Shown: positions 34,120 through 45,933 of the stretch, one piece after another
Position numbering within the stretch: position 1 is the stretch's first letter
Layout of the letters: each line of letters opens with the position of its first letter
Assembly: GCA_030762935.1 (NCBI GenBank)
Contig: CM060888.1
Location: 116,137,468-116,201,467 of the forward strand
Origin: Hymenopus coronatus
Taxonomy: Eukaryota; Arthropoda; Insecta; Mantodea; Hymenopodidae
DNA length: 64,000 bases
Direction of reading: 5' to 3'
Notes under the pieces: model-generated
What the model saw: the letters and a program-made list of their open reading frames with translations, nothing else
Databases searched by the model: none
What the model was told of the DNA's origin: nothing
Made by a program: the position numbers and the translations under genes

Positions 34120-35014
34120 CATAATAGTACGTGGGTAGAAAAGATGTTGCATTCCACCCCAAATTCGATAGGGAAATTTCTCATTTTAGGATCTCGTGTG
34201 TCAAAAAAGTTAGGAAACGTCTTTGATTTTTGAGAAGCGTTTCACGGATTATCAGCCGTGTTAATTCAATGAAGTACTCCAGCTTTTGGTCATTCTTGCT
34301 CCGTGGTCTTCCTCAAGTGCGTCCGTGTGTTTATGCACAGGATAACTAAAAAATGACAAGTGGTTAAATGCCAAATGTACTGTTTATTTAAGTTCAGCAT
34401 CTTCCAAGGATGGGACACGATGATATTCGGGAAAATCCCTTCCAGTCCTAAGTACCGTTTTCATGAAAAAATTTAGAAAGTTTCGATTTTCTCATTAATG
34501 AATTTATGATTTTGATTCATTCCGCATATTAAATATATTTACATAACAAATAAAATGCATATCTTGAATTTTTAGGGCATAGTCTTGAAGATCTATACAT
34601 TCTGGATATGCAACTTTTACTTAACTGGTAAAACGTAAGAGATAGACAAAAACTTAGCACAAAAAATGTAGAGCCCATTAAAGCACACGCGTTCTTTAAA
34701 ATATATTGTTTTTGGAGTTAACCATTTCCGAGATATTTTTATTAGTGGTTTCAATTTTTAAATATTTAAACTTTTCACATACGGGAATTTGTCAACTCCT
34801 GGCAATACAAAGAAACGGATTTCAACCACATAGCAAACAGCTTTTAAAATATTTGACTATTATTTTAGTCTAGTGTATCCATTTATGTTCTTTCTACTAA
34901 CAAGAAAACTGATAATAAAATAATTTTCGCTAATTTTAATAATTAGTACGAAGTAGATAAAAGAACAATATGTTGTTCGGTCCGATGTGACCAACCGGGT
35001 TAAAGGACGTTAAA

Positions 35015-35050
<36 letters not shown>

Positions 35051-35108
35051 TGTTAAAATAGTATTTTTGCAGAACTGAAGAACTGTGAATGGAGCACATT
35101 AGAATTTT
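34120..35108 (-). mobile_element. Hpe element interrupted by a SINE-1 tail
   Basis: Starts with a decayed hairpin (GTACGTGGGTAGAAAAGATG) and runs in reverse through ATGACAAGTGGTTAAATGCC and AGATATTTTTATTAGTGG. At 34976 a SINE-1 tail with poly-A interrupts it; 35049-35108 resumes with TGTGAATGGAGCACATTAGA, the element's 5' end. Confidence 0.7.
34976..35048 (+). mobile_element. SINE-1 tail with poly-A
   Basis: Only the last part of the SINE (CGGTCCGATGTGACCAACCG, GGGTTAAAGGACGTTAAACT) and about 30 A residues: a strongly 5'-truncated insertion. Confidence 0.8.
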
Positions 35109-35698
35109 ACTGCTGTTTTAGAATTTAAGTGGTAAAGTTTGTTATGGTATTAAGCATCCAATTAGGTATTTATTTTTTAAACTCTAAAATGCGAGCCATA
35201 GATGAGCCATTCACTATATAAAATATGTTATTTTTTCGGCTATCATTCTTACGAAATTAAATATATTTGTATAAAAATAATATTACAAACATACTAAAAC
35301 AATACACAATACACCAATTTCCCCAAACAAATTGTGGTTTTATTAAATTCTCATTTGGTTAAACTCATATATGCGAGATCATTAATTTTTACTTTTATGA
35401 TACAACTAACTTATCCTGACCATGAAGTGCGTCATTTATATATGTTAATAATGTGACCCTTTAGATTAATATAGTGCTGTGTGTAAACTGGTTCATGTTG
35501 AAAATATTTTCCCTCAAACCTGCTAATTCTTGGTGGCTTGCATTGAAAATTGTCGAACATCCGGTATAACGGGCTGAAGAAATTCGATACTTTCAATGTG
35601 AATGGAATTGGTGAAATACGAGGAGCAGTAGAGAGACAGAGAGAGAGAGAGAGAGAGAAAACGAGGAGCAGTAGAGAGAGAGAGAGAGAACGAGGAGC

Positions 35699-35746
<48 letters not shown>

Positions 35747-36529
35747 CGTTCTGAATATCGGCAATTTTGGCCCTATTAATTGCGTGCATTGTTAGAAGAC
35801 TTCTAAGTTTGAGAAATTTTCAATTAACTGCACATTTGCCTCCATACTCATGGACCACTTGCTTTGTGAATCAGTATTTGAGCAGCGAAGACAAAGAAAG
35901 GCAGGCGGGAGCGGAAAATTCTTTACAAAATGAAATATTTCACCATTACATTTTATATTATACTAAACATTTACACATATAAATTTATATTAGTATGATA
36001 TTTTAAAGTTGCCTTAACTGCATAATAATGAAGGATCTGAGATATTTAAGTTTCTCTTGGTAGGGGTATTTAAGTCATTTTTCTAGACTTAAGTTTTACA
36101 ACATATCCGAATATGCAGAACTTAAATATAATCCACAAAATACATAGTTTACTTTTAAATGTTACTAGATATTTCCAAAACTGTTCTCAAGAAAAACAAT
36201 CCTGCCATGTTTTATTTGAGTATTCATTTTTTAAATAAAAAATTAAAAGGTGTGGGAAGCAGTAAAAGGTTTAAACATTTTGCTTTTACAGTCGATATAA
36301 TTTGCTTCTCATTTTTAATCAAGATATGGAAAATCTGATACTTGGATATTACCAAAATGTTTAATCATTTTGCTCAAGAACTGTACCAAAAGATAGATTT
36401 TGAAAATAGCATTTTATTAAACCAAAAATTGCATTAACTTAAAATTGTTATACCAAAGAAACTAAATTCGACATAACAATGTATTTTATACACCTGTTGC
36501 GTGTACAAAAGCGAAACATACAGCAATTA
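35109..36529. other. AT-rich spacer with a (GA)n array
   Basis: No coding signal. The GA array is listed separately. Frames that cross it read as Arg-Glu or Leu-Ser repeats and are artefacts. Confidence 0.4.
35632..35744. repeat. (GA)n array with a CGAGGAGCAGTA unit
   Basis: GA dinucleotide runs separated by CGAGGAGCAGTAGAGAGA, which occurs three times (starting near 35620, 35661 and 35691). This is a compound microsatellite with a higher-order unit of roughly 30-40 bp. Confidence 0.85.
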
Positions 36530-36900
36530 ATCTGCTGGAAAACTAATTTTAGCGCCCCCCCCCAAGAGTAGCGCTTTTTATTGTGAAGTGTATTTTAATA
36601 TCCTAAGAAGCGACAGCACCACTTGGACTCTCACATCGCTGAACGCGAGACGTTACGATCTTATAGAAGCGTCCACTAGCTAGCTTCTCGAAAGCCAGGT
36701 GACGCTATTTTCTACCTATAAAAGAATGAAGAATTGCAAGCCAGTGTGTGTTATAATCTGTAGCGAGTCATAAGTGACTGAGCGCGCAGTAGCGTGCACG
36801 CCGTCAACTGTCTACGCGTCGAAACGCGGAGCTAATTATTTTAGCAGTGAATTCAAGTCTTTATTTTTAATCATATTTTAAGTCAATAAAGATATGTTTG
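36530..36900 (+). mobile_element. Possible solo LTR or Pol II promoter-like block
   Basis: A GC-richer block in AT-rich DNA, in the order expected of an LTR: GC-rich upstream part, TATAAAAG at 36717-36724, about 160 bp of transcribed-like sequence with several CG dinucleotides, then AATAAA at 36885-36890 and a GT-rich stretch. No target duplication or TG...CA borders could be fixed, and no second copy exists in the window. A host promoter with a short exon is the alternative. Confidence 0.35.
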
Positions 36901-37336
36901 GCAATATTGTGTATAGGCAATGGTGTTAATTCACGTCCAGTTGTCTTAGCTTTTAGTTCTTTGGGTTTTATACATTGTCTCACGTAAGCACATACACACA
37001 TTCACACTCCTATTCATACTTCCAGACTGAGGCAGGGGAGAATAGCGAACATTTCTGATTACATAAAATATCCTTCCACATTTAGGACTGGAGCTCTGGA
37101 CCCCAGGAAGGAAACAAAATGTTTTCATCGTTAGTTAGAAACAAATCGAGGGATTTCATGAGAACGGCACCGAATTGAAAACTGATATTAAGGAAAGTAT
37201 TATAATGTCTTAGATGATAACACTGAAAGTTCCTTCAATTCATCACTAGATTCAGGAGCCATGTTCTACATAATAGGCATTTAGCCAAAGTGTTAAAGAT
37301 GTGAAATCCAAAGCAGGCTTCGTTATTTTGAACAAA
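36901..37336. other. Spacer, no gene recognised
   Basis: The minus-strand frame at 36946-37128 has no recognisable domain. Confidence 0.3.
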
Positions 37337-37969
37337 TAAATGATATTTTCCATTCAAATGTATTTCTCTAGCTACTCTGCAATAGATTTTTACAAAAGTT
37401 GATCCTTCTCTCTCAAGATAAACATTAGCGGAAACAGTCTTATTAATTATTTCCTTATAAATAGAAGGGAAATAGGGAATACACTAGGCTAAAGCGATAG
37501 TAAAACTTTTAAGAGTGGTTGTTATGTAATTCAGATTCGTTTCTTTACATGGCCAAGAGTGGACAAATTCCCGAATGAAAAATATTTTAAGCATTTTAAA
37601 ACTGAATCTAAAAATCTGAAAACTCAAATGGTGAATACCACTAAAAATGTTTAGCACCTACATTGTGTGTTTTAACAAGATCTACATTTTATGATTAGCA
37701 GCAAGTGTTTGTCTATCTCTTACGGTTTAATCAGTTATGCAAAATCTATCCAGAATAAAGATGTATTCAGGGGTTATTCCTAGAAAATTCAAAATGTATG
37801 TATTTTATTTGTCTTGTAAGTATCTTTAATGTGCGGCACTTTAATCAAAATCGTTAGAGCATTTTTGTGAAAATCAAAATGCTCGAAATGTTCAATGTAA
37901 TGGGTAGTTTCGGGGGTGGGGAGGCTTTCCTCAAAATCTTTGTGTCGTATCTTTGGAAGATACTAAACT

Positions 37970-38845
37970 TAAAAATCTGATGTGTTCCATTCACATGACT
38001 TTCTCTACATCTCTGCAACAAATTATTGTTAAAAAGCTTATGCTTCTATTTACTTCTTGCTAATCGATAAAAATAGGAGAAATAGTCTTATTACTTGCTT
38101 CCTTGTAAGTAGAAGCAAAATAAGGGAGTACCATAGGTTAAAGTGATAGTCAAAAGCTGGTTGCTATGTGAAGTTCCTTTATTTGTATGGACAGGAGTTG
38201 ACAAATTCCTGTATGATAAAAGTTAAGCTTTTCATAGCTGAAGCCGAGAACAAGGAATATCTAAAAACGATCGGCTCCACGAAAAAAAAATATATACAGC
38301 ATAAAATGTGTTTTAATGTGCTCTACATTTTTTGTGTGGTAAGTTTTTGTCCATTTCTTACGGTTTAGTAGTTATGCAAAATATCGTAAAATTCACTCAG
38401 AATAAAGTAGTCTTCAGAGGCTATTCCCAGAAAATTCAAAGTATACATTTTATTTGTCAGGTAAATATCTTTAATATACGATATTTAAATCAAAATCGTT
38501 ACAGTCATTTTTTAGGAAATCAAAATGTTCGAAAAAAGTTCCATGTAAAGGGTAGTTTAGAGTGGGGGGATTTTTCTCAAAACCTTCGTGTCGCATCCCA
38601 TGAAAGATACTTAACTTAAATACCAAGTTGGGTATTTTAGCGTCTTTTCCTTTTTGAGTTATCGTGTTCACGGACACACGGACACACACATACACACACT
38701 CACGGACCTTTTTCTGAAAATACTTTTTTGAATGCAGGGGACCCTAAAACATATATTTCCGGTGAAATCTTGGTATCGAATTTTTGGTAGAGTGCAATAC
38801 CTTCTCTATACACTAGGTACATGGTACGTGTAAATAAGGTAAAAA
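37970..38845 (+). mobile_element. Hpe element nested in another Hpe copy
   Basis: Complete copy of about 876 bp. Starts AAAAATCTGATGTGTTCCAT and ends with the hairpin and GTAAAAA at 38845. The host sequence is interrupted at the conserved block ACTTAAATACCAAG, after the A run, without a target duplication longer than that A run. This is one of two nestings that define the element's ends. Confidence 0.9.
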
Positions 38846-38879
38846 TGAAGTTTTGTATTTTACCGAATTTTCGTTGTTG

Positions 38880-39139
38880 TTGTTGTTTTTTTTTTTTTTT
38901 TTTTTTTTTGCTTAACTTCTTTTAACTCGTGGGTCATGTTAGACGATGAATGAAATTGGTGAAATGATGCTCAAGTGGTCTTGGGGTCCATGGTGCTTAA
39001 AGTTATTCGACATTCATCTTCTCAGGATAAGGGAAAACCCCAAAAAAAGCCTTATCTGGGTAACTCAACCTAAGCGAGATTTGAACTCGCGACCTGTTGA
39101 GTGTGAGGCAGGCACTCTACCACCACACTACGCAGGCGG
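38880..39139 (-). mobile_element. SINE-1 copy, nested in Hpe
   Basis: Minus strand: T run (A tail) at about 38887-38908, body, B box (GAGATTTGAACTCGCG) and head ending CACTACGCAGGCGGGC. TTTTCG occurs on both sides (about 38866 and 39142), a likely short target duplication. Confidence 0.85.
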
Positions 39140-39335
39140 GCCCTTTTCGTTTTTGAGTTAGCGTATTCACAGACACACGGATACAGGGACATACACACAC
39201 GGGCCTTTTCTCAAAAATGTGTTGTTGTTTTTTTTTTGGGATACAGCGACCAGAAAAAGTTTATTTCCGATGAAATCTTGGTATTGAATTTTTGGGTGGA
39301 ATGCAATACCTGCTCTACCTACTATACACATTGTA

Positions 39336-41299
39336 CATATGTGCATTTGCCCATATTTAAATAACATAGCATTTGAAATGCAATAAATTGAATCCTATTG
39401 CCTTTCTGCATCATGAAACACCGAGAGAACATTTTATTTGGGATTGAATTAACATTGATTATATTTGGTTAAATTGGCTTTCTTATAGTTTCTGGCAACA
39501 AGCCACATCATCTGTGTGCATTGCTTTGTACGACGTAAATTAATGCTATGCATCACGTGATGTAAATACTCATTTGATGGTTGAAAAGTTGCTTGTGGGT
39601 GTTTCAGTTTCCTACCCCTATTTAATTAACAAAGAGTAAACCACGATATATTCTATTACACCAGCAACTAACTAATTAAATCTGATACAAACTATATTAT
39701 TATTTTAGATTTTATGTTTCTAGGTTACAATATGTGTTTTTCTGGGGAGTATTTTTCAAAAAATCTGAAATTTTACCTTCTAGCTGTAATGTTGACGCTT
39801 AGAAAACTAATGTTGTTTCGATTTAACATTGGTTCGTGGCATGATGTGCATTTTTAATAAAATATCATGAGTTTATACCATAGGGAAGTAATTGTAGCAT
39901 TGCGCACTTCGCCATTATTCCAGTGCGCTTCAAACAATTTACCCTGAATACGATAACCCTTGGGTACACAGTGTAGTAATGGGACTTCAAATGGCATAAT
40001 TATGTTTCCCATGTCAAACTGTTCAAACAGATCCCATGAGCCACTTTTTCAAAATAGATCACATCCACTGTATGTGCAGATGACAAACGTGGCATTCATA
40101 AATATTATGTGAACTGCCAAGTGTGGTCTCTAACGCTATGAAAAGAGGGAAATGCAACCAGAAAATATCACAATTAAATAAAATTCTATCAACAATACAC
40201 TCTTGTATTTAATGCCATTTTTTTGGCTTATTTATGATAAATGTATGCTGTTATTTTTCTCAGAATATTATGTACCTAAGATAGCACTTTAGCTGATAAA
40301 AGATTTATATATAGTACTTATAATATATATACTAAGCATGTACTATTACGCTTTATTTTAGTTTCCATTTGTGCAAGATAACATTTACGATTTTAAGTGA
40401 AAAAATTTAAAAAAGTATAAACTTTAAAACTCCAGTTTGAAGACATATTCTGTTTAGATATAAGAGCAATAACAAAATCTAAAGTTTTAGTGGACAAGCA
40501 GAAATATTTTCATTCTATTTATAGGAAGGAATCTTAGGTGAATCTAGATGTGGTTTTCGTGGTGATGAAATGATACCAATGTTTGTATCGTGGAGAAGAT
40601 ATAACAGTCGAACAAAACTGAACTTAAAAAAACTTGAATAGAGTTTAGCATGAGTCACGTTACATGATATAAAAATAATATGTATATATGATCCGTAGTG
40701 GTTTGTTCTCTCAGGTTATTCTTACGGCCACAAATTATCTTACTCTCTTTTTTATATGCGTATTGCGTTTTGTAGACTGCTGACGTCACTTATACAATGC
40801 AACTGTTTTCTTTGGACGCTATATTATTCTGCTAGTGGAAGTAAGATATATATGCTTCTTCGCCTAATACTAACCAGATGTTAGTACCAATTTTACTCTA
40901 TGCAGATTCTATGAGTTATCAAAATCAATCTACATCACATATTTCCCTCACGACTGGGATATAAATATAATGTGTTCTCGGTAATAATTGCACTTTGGTT
41001 CGATTTTCGTGTATTTATTGCTCCTTCGCTAATTAAAAGTAAAATGAAGCTTCTTCTCTCTCGTAAAATGTCCTTACACGTCCCTAGCGGCCTCCATAGC
41101 GCCTCTTCTCTGTATCAAGTTATATTATGTTTTTTGCTATTTTTGTTTTGCGTGGTAGTTCTTTATTTCATTATTTCTATCTAATGTATTTTTCAACGAT
41201 ACTTATGGTTCCCTCGCATATGCTGTTACTATGTTCTTCGATTTTCATTTATTTCTCCACCACAATTATTTATGCCTGTGCTAAACAGTAAACACGTTA
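39336..41299. other. Quiet AT-rich stretch
   Basis: The longest stretch in the window without a recognised repeat. The only open frame over 60 codons (40972-41184, +) is hydrophobic towards its end but has no recognisable domain. I see no promoter, splice or RNA feature. Confidence 0.4.
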
Positions 41300-41730
41300 T
41301 TACATAGGAAAGATAGAATCAGACTGAAAAACCCAATTCAATTCCGGAAATGGCATTGCATTTTTCAGTCCGACTCCACCTTTCTAGCTCCTGCCCTATG
41401 CATGGCTAGTGTGGAAGGTGAAATTAATTGACCTAATAATTGGTTAAATTATGAAGTTCGGGATTTAAAGTACTCACGACATTGTAGGTCGTTTTTGGGG
41501 TGTGACATCTCAAACTAATTTGAGATATCCTTGTGGTTTACCGGAGAAAAATAAGAGTCAGTTGTGGAATTAAATACCGTGTCGGCAGTTAGTTTGAGTA
41601 ACTGGACGGAGACCAGCAGATCCGTGGTTCAAATCCCGGCTATGACATTGCTTTTTCAGTCTGACTCTACCTATCCAACTTCTGTCCTACATACGGCTAC
41701 TGTGGAGAAACAGTTAATTGGCATTATTAC
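41300..41730 (+). repeat. SINE-2, tandem dimer
   Basis: Two units with the GTC(T/C)GACTC landmark about 291 bp apart (near 41368 and 41659). The second keeps TCCGTGGTTCAAATCCCGGC. The spacer again carries TCAAACTAATTTGAGATATC, CCTTGTGGTTTACCGG and GAGTCAGTTG, as in the dimer at 13.9 kb. Confidence 0.7.
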
Positions 41731-42189
41731 ATGTTATGTAGTATGTTTAAACCTGAATGCCTGATAACTAAGGTATATTCAATTCATAAAGAATAATTGG
41801 TATTGCCATATACAGACATTCTCACTCGCAAAAAAAAAAAATTGAACTAAGGGCCTTTCCCTTGCACAATGACCACCATTCGGAACTCGCCGGCCGGCTC
41901 AGTCTAAAGTTTGATTTTTTAGGACAATTGGACTTTGTTCTTTTTACTCAGATACTTCCCTCACAAACCGATCCAATAGTACTACCGAAAATCACTTTCT
42001 CATAGTTTATATTCTCAATCGTGATATTAAGCATATGGTTTATCATGAGAGATGGAAATAATTTACTTCTCTATCCATATATTTCTGGCATTTTCTCAGG
42101 AAATTTGTATTTACACCGGAGAGATCAATTTCCCAAAATGAATTAATTTCTTGCCTGCTGTTTCTTTTAGTTCTTCAAATAAATGGGAG
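41731..42189. other. Spacer, no gene recognised
   Basis: Nothing seen beyond a short A run near 41829 and a GCCGGCCGG palindromic patch near 41890. Confidence 0.35.
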
Positions 42190-42753
42190 TTTGTTAAATA
42201 CTAAACTTGATTCTTAAGTTCGGCATCTTACCAGGATGCGACACGAAGATTTGCAACAAAATCTCACAACCCAAAGTCCCCTTTTACATTAAAAAATTAT
42301 CACAACTGTTTAAATTTTATAAAAAACCGGGTTGAACTTTTTATTAAAATACTACACGTTTAAGATATTATTTTCAAAAATGAAATGTGTGTCTTGAATA
42401 TTCAGCTAAGAACTTTGAAGGTCTCTTTAGAAGAAATTATGTCATATACATACTTTTGTGGAATTAACCATTTCTGAAAAATACTTTTTATTGGTTTAAA
42501 GCTCAAAAGGTTATACTCTTCTCAAATGGGAAGCTGGCAAACAGAACGAAATCTGAAAGTTACCACATAGTGACCAGCCGCTAAAATATTTTACTACCGC
42601 TTAAGGTTATGGTATGTTTCTGTTACCATTTTATCTACGGGGAAATATAATTAAACCGTCTGGATTAGAGTTGAGAAGATAGTAATAAGTTTTCGTAAGA
42701 ATAGTCTGCTGAAAAATATGCAATGTCATGTAAAAGTTCAGATCAGATTTTTA
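42190..42753 (-). mobile_element. Hpe element, old diverged copy without hairpin
   Basis: Reverse orientation: TTAAGTTCGGCATCTTACCA, GGATGCGACACGAAGATTTG, TTGAATATTCAGCTAAGA, ending CAGATCAGATTTTT after a decayed 5' end. Confidence 0.65.
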
Positions 42754-43369
42754 TTCACTTCATTTTATCTTGCGTAAAAAGTTGACATTCTTACGCCCAA
42801 TGCCTTTTGGTTTTTAACGCAAATGTTAATAAAAATGTTAAGCCTCAATCTATGATAAGAATATTAATTGTTACAGCATACAAGTAATCATATTTCATAG
42901 TTCAAGTCTACCATTTAAATGTTGCGGACTTTGCTTCCCTTTATGTGTTAACATTTACTAACAATTTAATGAATGCAACATCTAAATACAACTCCTTTGA
43001 CGCAAGCAGCCATCACACCTTCAGATTTATAGCTTGATGAATTCCACTAGCTTGAGTGACCTCGTAGGCTATGGCGGTCGACCTCGGTATTGCTTTCGAA
43101 TAGCTGACGGTAATACATTTTTTACTTTCCAGGTAAATTTATCTATTATACAATATCGTCAAAGAAATATTAATACTCATGAGTTAAGTGCACCTTTGCA
43201 GATATTCAGAAGTGAAAATGCAAGACCTGAGAACTTGATTTCTGGTATTTTCAAACTTTTTCGTTGTTCTGCAAGCATGCAATTACACATTTGTATTGTA
43301 ATACGTAACCTATGCGACGGCAATTTCCTTTACAGACATTGCATTTGCTAGGTTTGCTTTTGTTGCATC
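42754..43369. other. Spacer, no gene recognised
   Basis: The plus-strand frame 43034-43351 (105 codons) has no domain I recognise. It abuts the LINE fragment and may be unreadable LINE sequence. Confidence 0.3.
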
Positions 43370-44530
43370 ATGATTGTAGTGGTAGACAACACTTTATCAC
43401 TAATATTCAGGCTATTGACCTGGATTCCAGATATGTCAGAAAAAACATTACAAACCATGTATGAGGCAATGGTTTGGTCTTCATTAATGTATGCAAGTGA
43501 GATGTGGGGATGGGATAGAGTAGATAATCTAAATAAAATACAATGTTGTCTCTGGAAACGTATTCTTGGATTGGGGAGGGGTACTTCTAATTATGGTGCT
43601 CTTTGTGAGGTAGGATGCTGGGAAGATGCTGTACGTATATGCTAAAAGTGCACTTAGATACTGCGAATAATTAAAGTTGGCCAAAAACATTTAATCGGCA
43701 TCATATGTATAACATAGACAATCCAAAATGGTGGGCTACAACGGGGATTATCAAAGATTGGCTTAACGAAAGGGGTAACGAAAATAGATATAACGTCGTG
43801 AATAAAGTAAAAAGATGACTATGTGATATATACAGGCAGAAAATAGAATCTGAATGTAGAATAAAATCGTCATTGGAGTTACAAAATGAAATAAAAATTG
43901 GATGGGGTAAAGAAACATATATTTTAGAACTGGGTATGAAACAAAGATGGAGAATAGCGTGGCTCAGGTTGTGAGGGTGGAAAATCCGTAAGGTGGTTGA
44001 TGAAGCTCGTAGGCGGATTTGCTCATTATGCGGGTATCAGGAAGACTGGACGCATATTATGGCAGATTGCGTGCAGATGGAGGATGTTGAGGGAAAAAAT
44101 TATGCTGCAAGAAGTTTCAGCTTCAAAAAGACGAAGGACAGCATTCTAGGATTCGATTCTAAACAGCCAAAACTGGCCAAATCTGGGCATATATCTAATG
44201 GAAGTTCGTACACTATGAGACAAAATGTTTGTGTAAATATAGTATAGACTTATTAGGTGTCTGAGCAATATATATGTGTGTAAATATGTGGGTGTAGTTG
44301 TGAGGGAGAGTGTGTGTATGTGTGTGATATCAGAGTGTTCTTTCTTTTATTGTTCTGTGGTTATTTTGTCGTAGCGCGCGAGCGTGTGTATGAGTGTACA
44401 TGTGTGTGTGTGTGAGTGTGTATTTCCAATGTTGTAAAGATATATAAAATAGATATGTAGGCAATATTTTAAATTCGAGTATTTTTAGACAGCGTGTACG
44501 GTATTGTATTATTGTAAACTTAATAATAAG
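43370..44530 (+). mobile_element. LINE fragment, RT thumb to zinc knuckle, dead
   Basis: The first frame (43370-43645) reads KTLQTMYEAMVWSSLMYASE, then MWGWDRVDNLNKIQ and LWKRILGLGRGTSNYGALCE, the region after the RT catalytic core of non-LTR elements (Y-x-A-x2-x-S-x2-Y-x-SE-x-WGW). The reading frame is then broken. In another frame, RWRIAWLRL is followed after a stop by RRRICSLCGYQEDWTHIMAD and C, a C-x2-C-x7-H-x4-C zinc knuckle at the C-terminus. A GT-rich 3' UTR-like region follows to about 44530. It is related in layout to the fragment at 7440-8175. Clade not assigned. Confidence 0.7.
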
Positions 44531-44837
44531 ATTCTACTACTAGAACATTGTCTTTGAAATAATTGCCTTGATAGATAAGAGTACATAAGATTCATTGTCA
44601 TCCGATATTAGAAATGATTATCCTTGGCACATCGCTTGTCTTAGGAGGATAAATGGTCCTGCATTGTAATTAAATAATGCATTTGTAAAATTCGGAATAT
44701 TTACAGAATGGAGGATATCCTATTGAGATGTATACCAGTTTACACACAATAATAGTTATATTTTTGCCATTTAAAAAACATAGCTTGCATGCTTATTCGA
44801 GAAAAAAAAAAGGTGTTGCCTAAATTCACTGTTTTAA

Positions 44838-45460
44838 TAACCGGCCAATCCCAGGCGTTTCGTCTGGAACTGCGTTCGGGAGGTCGTGAGGTTGCTTCCC
44901 CGCGGCCGACCTCTCTGCCCCATGAACTTTTCGGGACCTTCCCAAGTCACTAGACGTATACTGGGGAGGATTCTTCATTCCCCCGAACATGCTGTTCCTT
45001 TCATTTCATCCCAAGAGCCGGTCCCCATGGCCGCGCTCGCCAAAGCGTCTCGCTTTGGTGTTTCGCAGCGCAGGGGATCGTGGGTTCGAGTCCCGCCTTG
45101 GACATGAGAGTTATGTTTGTGTATGTGTGTGTGTGTAAAAAGTAAAACAGAAATTCAGTAACCATACAGTAATCAAAGTAAACAAATTAGGTAAATAAAA
45201 AGTAGGGTATAAGCGCCGGAGTCCCGATCAGACTCTGGAACTGTATTAAAAGAAAAAAAAGGTCTCTTTCACGGTTGTGTTAACGCGATCTGCGGCAGAG
45301 GCGCCATTCCGCGTAGATGATTACGCTCTGGAAATAGACCTCTCGGCGGCGGGTTGCCGCTGGTGGTTATCTGCGCATTCAGGTGGTCTATCCGGACCTG
45401 AGACACGGGCTCCTAATGCTCCCCGGTCGAGATGGACCCTCCACAGTAGCTCTCTCCCTG
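44838..45460 (+). repeat. GC-rich composite repeat, copy 2, with insertion
   Basis: Homologous to 8660-9042. The first half is at 44845-45005 (CAGGCGTTTCGTCTGGAACT, TTCTTCATTCCCCCGAACAT), the second half at about 45270-45450 (CTCTGGAAATAGACCTCTCG, ATGCTCCCCGGTCGAGATGG). About 260 bp between them, absent from copy 1, hold a tRNA-like SINE head. Confidence 0.6.
45018..45262 (+). mobile_element. tRNA-like SINE candidate inside the composite repeat
   Basis: The segment CCGGTCCCCATGGCCGCGCT ... GGATCGTGGGTTCGAGTCCC has a good B box (GGGTTCGAGTCCC) and a GC-rich head, followed by a GT-rich then A-rich tail ending near 45260. No target duplication identified. Confidence 0.45.
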
Positions 45461-45540
45461 TCTGAATGTCGACCACCCTTTAAAATGATACCCTTCTTAT
45501 CCTCTCTCTGACGTACAATAAGCCCACGATCCTCGTAAAG

Positions 45541-45541
45541 T

Positions 45542-45583
<42 letters not shown>
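45541..45583. repeat. (CA)n microsatellite
   Basis: About 21 CA dinucleotides. Confidence 0.95.
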
Positions 45584-45585
<2 letters not shown>

Positions 45586-45725
45586 TGTTCTAATAAAACT
45601 GAACCGCGTGATGCATTTTTAAAAACATTCACATTAAAATTTCAGGTTTTACACTAAGTGAATTTATAAATAGTTTATCTCACCACATTTTATATTAAAC
45701 CTAATCATTTTAGAAAAGATTTTAC

Positions 45726-45754
45726 CTCAAAACTCTTTGATCTTTCATAATCAT

Positions 45755-45788
<34 letters not shown>

Positions 45789-45933
45789 TACTACACCTTT
45801 GGGCCTTTTGGCCCGTTCCAATTTCACGTGTTTCCAAGGTTTGTTTACAAAGTTTCTTGCGTCTTTCGACCTCTTTTCTTCCTTTGGGATTATACATTTG
45901 TACATGTTAGCTGGAATACGAGTAGAATCCATC
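45726..45933 (-). CDS. Candidate host exon B, acidic/basic nuclear-like protein
   Basis: 208-nt exon-like frame on the minus strand. It is preceded by a good acceptor (TTATCTTTGTAG before 45933) and followed by a donor (GAG|GTAAAA after 45726). The encoded stretch starts MDSTRIPANMYKCIIPKEEK, continues through a basic part (WKHVKLERAKRPKG) to a run of about ten Asp encoded by GAT repeats, then YDYERSKSFE. It begins with the third base of a codon and ends in phase 0. Exon A at 48045-48240 ends with two bases of a codon, so the two join in frame across a 2.1-kb intron. The composition suggests a nuclear or regulatory protein, but I do not recognise it. A chance frame is the alternative; the phase match and balanced amino-acid use argue against that. 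Confidence 0.5.

Larger units (their letters stand above)
37337..39335 (+). mobile_element. Hpe host copy, split twice
   Basis: 5' part 37337-37974 runs to ATACTAAACTTAA. After a nested Hpe copy it resumes at about 38846 (TTTTGTATTTTACCGAATTT), is split again by a minus-strand SINE-1, and resumes at about 39140 with CCTTTTCGTTTTTGAGTTAG through the CA block to a decayed hairpin near 39310-39335. The three pieces together make one full element. Confidence 0.8.

Noticed and set aside
35432..35795. Overlapping frames with Leu-Ser or Arg-Glu runs
   Set aside because: They come from the GA array on both strands.
43034..43351. 105-codon plus-strand frame before the LINE fragment
   Set aside because: No recognisable motif and no clear continuity with the RT frame, so it is not annotated as coding.
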